Part shown: positions 14,881 to 18,861 of the stretch, one piece after another
How the letters are laid out: the number at the start of each line of letters is the position of its first letter
Position numbering within the stretch: the stretch's first letter is position 1
Assembly (NCBI GenBank): GCA_964615975.1
Contig: CAZTTH010000059.1
Location: 1 to 18,861 of the forward strand
DNA: 18,861 nt
Origin: CAZTTH01 sp964615975
GTDB lineage: Bacteria > Verrucomicrobiota > Lentisphaeria > JABSQK01 > JAJFLO01
Reading direction: 5' to 3'
The notes under the pieces: model-generated
Told to the model about the DNA's origin: nothing
Database searches by the model: none
The model's input: the letters and a program-made list of their open reading frames with translations, nothing else
Translations under genes and position numbers: made by a program

Positions 14881-15104
14881 TTTAGCGTCTGTTGGAGCAC
14901 AGGCTTTTAGTCTGCATGGCAATCATAGCCGAGAGAGGAGCATCCTATAAGGGATGAACTCCCAACTCCACCAGCTTCAAACTCTGCCCCAAACACATAC
15001 CCCGCATTGCGGATCTGCCACTGGACAATGAACGTCTTAACCGCAATCCCGCAATTCGGGACTGAACTCCAACACTGATTACTCTCAGTGATTACGTTAA
15101 ACAC
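14881..15104. repeat. Palindromic dispersed element, copy B
   Basis: A longer relative of the element at 4181-4297. TGTTGGAG (14890-14897) and CTCCAACA (15067-15074) are perfect 8-bp terminal inverted repeats, enclosed by an outer pair GTTTAGCGT (14880-14888) and ACGTTAAAC (15094-15102) with one mismatch. Inside are serial hairpins: CAGGCT-TTT-AGTCTG, CATCC-TATAAG-GGATG followed by AACTCC, CCGC-ATT-GCGG, TCCCG-CAATT-CGGGA, and CACTGA-TTACTC-TCAGTG. Positions 15026-15104 match 4219-4297 at 66/79. An inner AAACACATAC...GGATCTG string also occurs at the right flank of copy A, so the family is mosaic. No coding capacity. Confidence 0.75.
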
Positions 15105-15531
15105 CTTCCCACACTCGTAGTGGACGGCCTTGATGACGCTTGATTTCCACTACACTTCATGACCTGGATCAGCCTGAATACCAACACGATACATATCGCG
15201 TTAATCGAATTGTCCGCGACCGGCTGTCAATTGAGCGCCGACTCGAATGACGGGCTTGATAGAATGTTTCCAACTGCATGAAATAAATGTGACAATAGTC
15301 CGAACTTTTTACCTAAAATTAAAGCCACAAAAATGAATTACACGGATAAAAAACATCAAATTTGGTCATGCCATGGGGAGTTCATCGGGCAACTACTGCA
15401 ACATGCGCAACGTTTAATATGATTGAATTTTAAGAAAAATCCAGTGGCATTTGGGGATATCCAGTCCCCTTGAATCAGGCATAACTTATTCGCAATCAAC
15501 GCCGCGGTGTATCAGGGGTCAGTCGGAATGA

Positions 15532-16527
15532 TTATGCCTTGGGGACTTCTGAAAGAACGGGTTTCGCGCTTGCCAATCCTCTTTTCATCCCCACGGCGAT
15601 ATGATATTGAGAAATCCAGTAATAAAATGGATATAAGAGGGAACGACAATGGTATTGTGTCCCACAGGCGGCTATCAGCGCGCGTGGCAGAGCAAGGGTA
15701 AAAGGAAAGGAGAGTGAGAGTGAGAGGATCAGTTTCATCAATTTATCGTGAGCGGCCAATTGGCCATAAGGATCTTCAGTCCAGGCAATTTTTTTCAATT
15801 CCTTGATTTCAGGATATTTCCGGTAAATGCGGATCAATCCTTCCCCGGCTATTTCGCTGTCCAGGCAGAATTGCTGAAATGTATTGCGCTGATAGCAATA
15901 ACCAATCGCTTCCGGATTGTGAATCATTTCGACCCCCGACTTTTCCAGGCGGTACCCCAGATCCATATCCCTGCCGCCATAAGTGTTAAAACTTTCATCA
16001 TATTTTCCGACCCGGTAAAAGGCTTTGATATTGACGGAGGAATTGCCATGCATCAAGTAGATTGGCGGTCGTCCGTGCGGATATCTTGAAAGATTTTGGT
16101 AGGGATCGAAATGACCGCAGCGATAAAGATACCAGTGGAAAGTATCAAGTTTAAGATCCGGCGGCAAACTCAAGGTGCCAATAACCGCGCGCGGCTGCGA
16201 GCTGCGCGCATGCAAAAGCCAATGCTGACGCAGGGTGTCTTCGCCCGGAACGACATCATCATCGAGAAAATATAAGACTTCGCCTTGGGCAAGGTTGGCG
16301 CCATAATTGCGTGTTTTCGCCAGCCCGCCATGAGCTTTTTGCTGAAACCGGTAGTTGAACACCGGTTTTAACTCTTTAAGCTCGCGAGAATACCCACGGG
16401 GTGAGCCGTCATCGATGACGATGACTTCATAATCCGATTTATCCATGGTTTGGCAACACAACGCCATCAAGGTTCTTTTGACGCTGCCAAGTCGTTTATA
16501 GGTAGGTATAATTACGCTTAATTTCAT
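15532..16527 (-). CDS. Family 2 glycosyltransferase (GT-A fold)
   Basis: 331 residues. Starts MKLSVIIPTYKR, the classic GT2 opening. VIVIDDGSP (36-43) binds the nucleotide, FLDDDVVPG (88-95) is the DXD-type metal site, and GGRDMDLGYRLEKSG (183-197) matches the ED/RD acceptor-side motif of the galactosyltransferase-like GT2 C-terminal region. The catalytic acidic residue there is Asp rather than Glu. The C-terminus (about 265-320) contains a hydrophobic or amphipathic stretch that may hold it to the inner membrane. It would transfer a sugar from a nucleotide donor during surface polysaccharide or glycoprotein synthesis; donor and acceptor cannot be told. It stands alone, 359 bp from the LOG gene, with weak GAG 4 bases before ATG. 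Confidence 0.93.
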   Translation of the reverse strand: MKLSVIIPTYKRLGSVKRTLMALCCQTMDKSDYEVIVIDDGSPRGYSRELKELKPVFNYRFQQKAHGGLAKTRNYGANLAQGEVLYFLDDDVVPGEDTLRQHWLLHARSSQPRAVIGTLSLPPDLKLDTFHWYLYRCGHFDPYQNLSRYPHGRPPIYLMHGNSSVNIKAFYRVGKYDESFNTYGGRDMDLGYRLEKSGVEMIHNPEAIGYCYQRNTFQQFCLDSEIAGEGLIRIYRKYPEIKELKKIAWTEDPYGQLAAHDKLMKLILSLSLSFPFTLALPRALIAACGTQYHCRSLLYPFYYWISQYHIAVGMKRGLASAKPVLSEVPKA

Positions 16528-16886
16528 AAGTCTCGTAAAATATAGAATCTGAAATGCCGGATTACACAGCGCATTAAAATTAAACCGATTTCCGTAAACC
16601 CCTCAGACTTTCCGGATGGGGAAAACCTTCCCTGTTGCGGAACGCGTTTATCGACCTTCAACGTTCACCATAATATGGTGCTTTTCATCTCATCCCGGGT
16701 CAAATATAGCCCCTAGCTGGAGTTCAGAATAGGTTCACGGTCAAGGATGCGGGTCGGCGGGGAGGTACAAAGCAACTCCGGCCTCCGCGTTCAAGAATAA
16801 GTATCGTCGGCAATCAGGAGTTCTGCGCTGTTTTCCCGCCTGATGGGAACGGTGGAACACGAGCAGACAACTGCCTGTAGTCCCAA
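16528..16886. other. Non-coding intergenic region, 359 bp
   Basis: Between the LOG-family gene and the glycosyltransferase gene, both on the minus strand. It holds the palindrome at 16666-16680, a small GGGAA-AACC-TTCCC hairpin near 16619-16632, and a loose GGAGG/CCTCC inverted repeat near 16758-16787. No gene was found. Confidence 0.6.
16666..16680. promoter_or_regulatory. 15-bp perfect palindrome upstream of the glycosyltransferase
   Basis: CACCATA-A-TATGGTG with perfect 7-bp arms, 139 bases upstream of the glycosyltransferase start. The length and single-base centre are typical of a dimer-binding operator. The regulator is unknown, and chance or a repeat remnant is possible. Confidence 0.35.
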
Positions 16887-17693
16887 TCAGAGATAATGAG
16901 TCGATAATTCGCGGGTAAGAAAATCAAAGGCAGCGTCGACATCGTCAAAATAATGAAAAAGTTTCAGGTCTTCCGGCCCCAATGTGCCCCAATCCACCAT
17001 GGCGGCAAAATCCAGTACCTGATTCCAATATTCGGTGCCGTAGATGATAATGGGCATGTATTTATGCGTTTTTTTTGTCTGCACCAAGGTCAAAAGATCG
17101 GATAATTCGTCAAGGGTGCCAAAACCGCCGGGAAAGATCACCAGCGCCTTGGCGAGATAGAAGAACCAGAATTTACGGACAAAAAAATAATGAAACTCGA
17201 AGGCCAACTCAGGGGTTTGATAACAATTTGGAATTTGCTCAAAAGGCAGGCTGATGTTTAACCCCAATGATTTTCCGCCCGCCTGGCTGGCGCCCCGGCA
17301 TGCCGCCTCCATCATACCCGGACCACCGCCCGAGCAGATATAAAACCGCTTCGTCGCATCCTGGATTTTCATCGACCAGCGGGTCAGCTTGTCGGCCAGA
17401 TCCACGGCATCCTGATAGTATTGTGCCATCCGGCGCAGCACGCGCGTTTGGCGCTCGCGTTCCGCAATGGATGGCGGCGCGTCCGCCGGAGAGAGGTCCC
17501 ATGAACTGATTTTTTTCTCGGCTTCCTCAGGCGATAAGGTTCGTGCCGAGCCGAAAAAGACGATGGTGCTGTGCACCTTTTGTTTGAACAGACGGTTTTT
17601 TGGTTCGGTAAGTTCACAGAGAACGCGAATATTGCGCGCCTCCGGGCTGTGGAGGAATTCGAGATTGGTGTAGGATTTTTCAGGTTTGATCAT
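16887..17693 (-). CDS. LOG-family (TIGR00730) Rossmann-fold protein, probable nucleotide 5'-monophosphate phosphoribohydrolase
   Basis: 268 residues, the longer LOG form with an N-terminal extension. FLHSPEARNIRVLCEL (13-28) precedes the core, which begins at STIVFFGSAR (42-51). SGGGPGMMEAACRGA (121-135) and PGGFGTLDE (188-196) are the family's nucleotide-binding and catalytic motifs, with Arg173 in FVRKFW and Glu196 as the expected catalytic pair. LOG proteins release the base from AMP-type nucleotides; in plants and some bacteria this makes cytokinins, while in others the role is nucleotide salvage or stress. Cytoplasmic, no signal peptide. No strong Shine-Dalgarno before ATG 17693. The neighbours (glycosyltransferase and pseudopilin region) do not suggest a pathway. 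Confidence 0.9.
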   Translation of the reverse strand: MIKPEKSYTNLEFLHSPEARNIRVLCELTEPKNRLFKQKVHSTIVFFGSARTLSPEEAEKKISSWDLSPADAPPSIAERERQTRVLRRMAQYYQDAVDLADKLTRWSMKIQDATKRFYICSGGGPGMMEAACRGASQAGGKSLGLNISLPFEQIPNCYQTPELAFEFHYFFVRKFWFFYLAKALVIFPGGFGTLDELSDLLTLVQTKKTHKYMPIIIYGTEYWNQVLDFAAMVDWGTLGPEDLKLFHYFDDVDAAFDFLTRELSTHYL

Positions 17694-18227
17694 CGGATAA
17701 AGCGGGGCTGAATTGTGGTTGATGGAGGTCTGCGTCTTTCATAAAAAACCATTCTGATGGTCAGCAGCAAAAGTTCAGATTGAATGCGGCGCCATTGCTT
17801 TAGACTGTCGGGATGGCAAATTCGGTTTTACCCCCGGTCACGGATCAATTTTACTGCGTGGGCGACTGAATGTCAAGAGGTGAAGGAAAGGGAATTCACC
17901 GCGAAAAAACCCATTGATTTCTCCGCGGGAAATTTCCACCCAGGACAATCAAAACAATACATACGGAATTAAAATGAAGCATTGCATAGTCTCATAATGA
18001 TACCGAAATGCATTATAGACAAAGAAATAAGGAGAGAATTTTATTTTATTTGAGGATAAAAAAGCTGGAATCAAATGAATGGCATTATAAGTGCTGTATT
18101 TCCTCTGTCGCAGGACATCGTGATGGCTGGGTCAACAGCCGTAAAGAATCATCGGTGTGCGCCGCTGAAAAAACACAACCAGATTGAAAAAAACAAAAAT
18201 TCAAAGAAAGGAGGTAAATAATACACC
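17694..18227. other. Non-coding intergenic region, 534 bp
   Basis: Between the minus-strand LOG gene and the plus-strand small ORF. It is moderately GC-rich to about 17940, then strongly AT-rich. A perfect small hairpin GGCTG-GGTCAA-CAGCC lies at 18125-18140, about 90 bases before the small ORF, and could be part of its leader. No promoter pair could be called with confidence and no gene was seen. Confidence 0.55.
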
Positions 18228-18377
18228 ATGCAAGCAGACCATAAAAATTCCCTAAAGGAGGTAAAGCAATTGATCAAGATAGAAGCGTTGTTGCCGCGGG
18301 ATAATATTGTCGGCGGCAAGGGTAAAACGGTCTTCGGATCGTCACAACCCGCCGCCTGCCTCACGCGCCAATGCTAA
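18228..18377 (+). CDS. Small ORF, 49 codons, unknown function, with two perfect Shine-Dalgarno motifs
   Basis: From ATG 18228 it reads MQADHKNSLKEVKQLIKIEA, then a segment with IVGGKGKTVFG, and ends ACLTRQC. AAAGGAGGT at 18207-18215 lies 12 bases before ATG, slightly far. A second AAAGGAGGT at 18254-18262 lies inside the ORF, 7 bases before an in-frame TTG (18270), giving an alternative 35-residue product starting at Ile-Lys-Ile-Glu. These are the strongest ribosome binding sites in the window. A 7-bp inverted repeat TTGCCGC/GCGGCAA (18291-18319) sits inside. The C-terminal CxxxxC is the only motif. It is upstream of the pseudopilin gene on the same strand (123 bp gap), so it may be a leader peptide, a small regulator or a decayed gene. 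No family was recognised. Confidence 0.4.
   Translation: MQADHKNSLKEVKQLIKIEALLPRDNIVGGKGKTVFGSSQPAACLTRQC
18291..18319 (+). other. 7-bp perfect inverted repeat inside the small ORF
   Basis: TTGCCGC and GCGGCAA enclose a 15-base loop. In RNA this is a stable stem shortly after the second Shine-Dalgarno. It could modulate translation or be an attenuation element ahead of the pseudopilin gene; no T run follows, so it is not a terminator. Confidence 0.35.
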
Positions 18378-18500
18378 TCAGAATAGAAATGCACATTCAA
18401 CCAGAGGAAAAACTCCCTAAACCATAAAAATAACAAACATCTAACCTAAAATTCATCATCAATACACAAAAACTAAAAGAAAATAAAAACAGGTAGCAAC

Positions 18501-18861
18501 ATGAAAATCACAAACAAAAATTGGTTAAAGAAACAGGCGTTAATCTACCGATTAAGCATGCTGGAAATTGTTCTGGCGCTGGTCGTGGTGGTTATCGGCA
18601 TTGTCGGTATCATCGGCTTGTTTCCCCTTGGCATGTCATCGCATGACGAAGCCCTGAGCAAGAGTTACGCAACGGACGCGGCGGAACAGTTCCTCCGCTT
18701 TAATAAAAGTAAGGTCGAAGAAAATTGGAATTGGCTGAATGTGTTCGCCAACTCCAAACCGCAAATCAACATTCAGGGCGCGACCCGGGATGCGCGGGGC
18801 AATGAAATGGCCACCAACGGGATGGAAAACCTGATGGGCGCCGTCCCGGTCACCACGGGAG
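18501..18861 (+). CDS. PilV-like pseudopilin, 5' part only (3' end beyond the window)
   Basis: 120 codons visible from ATG 18501, open to the window edge. A basic 17-residue leader (MKITNKNWLKKQALIYR) is followed by LSMLEIVLALVVVVIGIVGI, then a short GLFPLG. Glu22 is at +5 if cleavage follows Arg17, and the helix ending in GxxGLFPLG is typical of PilV/GspI-type minor pilins and recalls Verru_Chthon cassette protein B. The residue before the cleavage point is Arg and +1 is Leu, both unusual. The soluble part is incomplete. An AGG lies 7 bases before ATG in a very AT-rich 123-bp leader. It is on the opposite strand and about 17.5 kb from the gsp genes, so it probably belongs to a second pseudopilin cluster continuing to the right. 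Confidence 0.85.
   Translation, partial: MKITNKNWLKKQALIYRLSMLEIVLALVVVVIGIVGIIGLFPLGMSSHDEALSKSYATDAAEQFLRFNKSKVEENWNWLNVFANSKPQINIQGATRDARGNEMATNGMENLMGAVPVTTG

Larger units (their letters stand above)
14567..15531. other. Non-coding intergenic region, 965 bp
   Basis: Upstream of the giant protein gene and downstream of the glycosyltransferase gene. No credible gene on either strand. It holds a hairpin cluster (14689-14737), a 14-bp palindrome (14825-14838) and the dispersed palindromic repeat B (14881-15104). From about 15280 it becomes AT-rich with no recognised feature. No clear promoter or terminator was found. Confidence 0.6.

Noticed and set aside
18100..18170. Possible c-di-GMP riboswitch ahead of the pseudopilin region
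   Set aside because: There is one good hairpin, but the conserved class I core sequences are absent.
18149..18364. 71-codon minus-strand frame with a hydrophobic end, opposite the small ORF
   Set aside because: It has no Shine-Dalgarno, and its hydrophobic stretch arises from reading A-rich sequence backwards. The plus-strand ORF has the better signals.

Overview
The window most likely comes from a Gram-negative bacterium of the PVC superphylum; Lentisphaerota or Verrucomicrobiota is my best guess. The reasons are type II secretion pseudopilins whose processing site lacks the usual glycine, a PilV-like pseudopilin resembling those of Verrucomicrobia, a very large DUF11/beta-helix surface protein, and a small DUF6941-like protein next to secretion genes. 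No rRNA, tRNA, CRISPR array, transposase or phage gene was recognised, so the taxonomy is inference.

Positions 1-8218 are all on the minus strand. In transcription order they hold a Na+/phosphate symporter with a PhoU domain (6521-8218), a YfhO-like multi-membrane protein overlapping it by 4 bp (4401-6524), a repeat-rich gap with palindromic elements (about 4144-4325), shikimate dehydrogenase aroE (3114-3980, with a good sigma70-type promoter at 4021-4049), a DUF6941-like protein (2440-2874), and the type II secretion genes gspF (1115-2320), gspG (529-981) and a GspH-like pseudopilin cut by the window edge (1-527).

Positions 8219-8869 are a non-coding divergent region. Next comes a plus-strand pair, a LapA-domain membrane protein and a small coiled-coil protein (8870-9366). 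Convergent to it is one gene of about 5 kb for a secreted 1662-residue protein with DUF11, carbohydrate-binding-like, SdrD-B-like and parallel beta-helix regions (9578-14566). It is a plausible substrate of the secretion system encoded at the left end, but that link is inference.

Positions 14567-15531 are non-coding and carry a second, diverged copy of the palindromic repeat found at 4181-4297. They are followed by a minus-strand family 2 glycosyltransferase (15532-16527) and a LOG-family nucleotide hydrolase (16887-17693), each alone. The right end (17694-18861) is AT-rich, with a 49-codon small ORF carrying two perfect AGGAGGT motifs and then the 5' part of a PilV-like pseudopilin running off the window.

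No clear new defence or biosynthetic system was seen. The points most worth a second look are the atypical prepilin cleavage sites, the mosaic palindromic repeat family, the double-SD small ORF, the coupled symporter/YfhO pair and the architecture of the giant surface protein.
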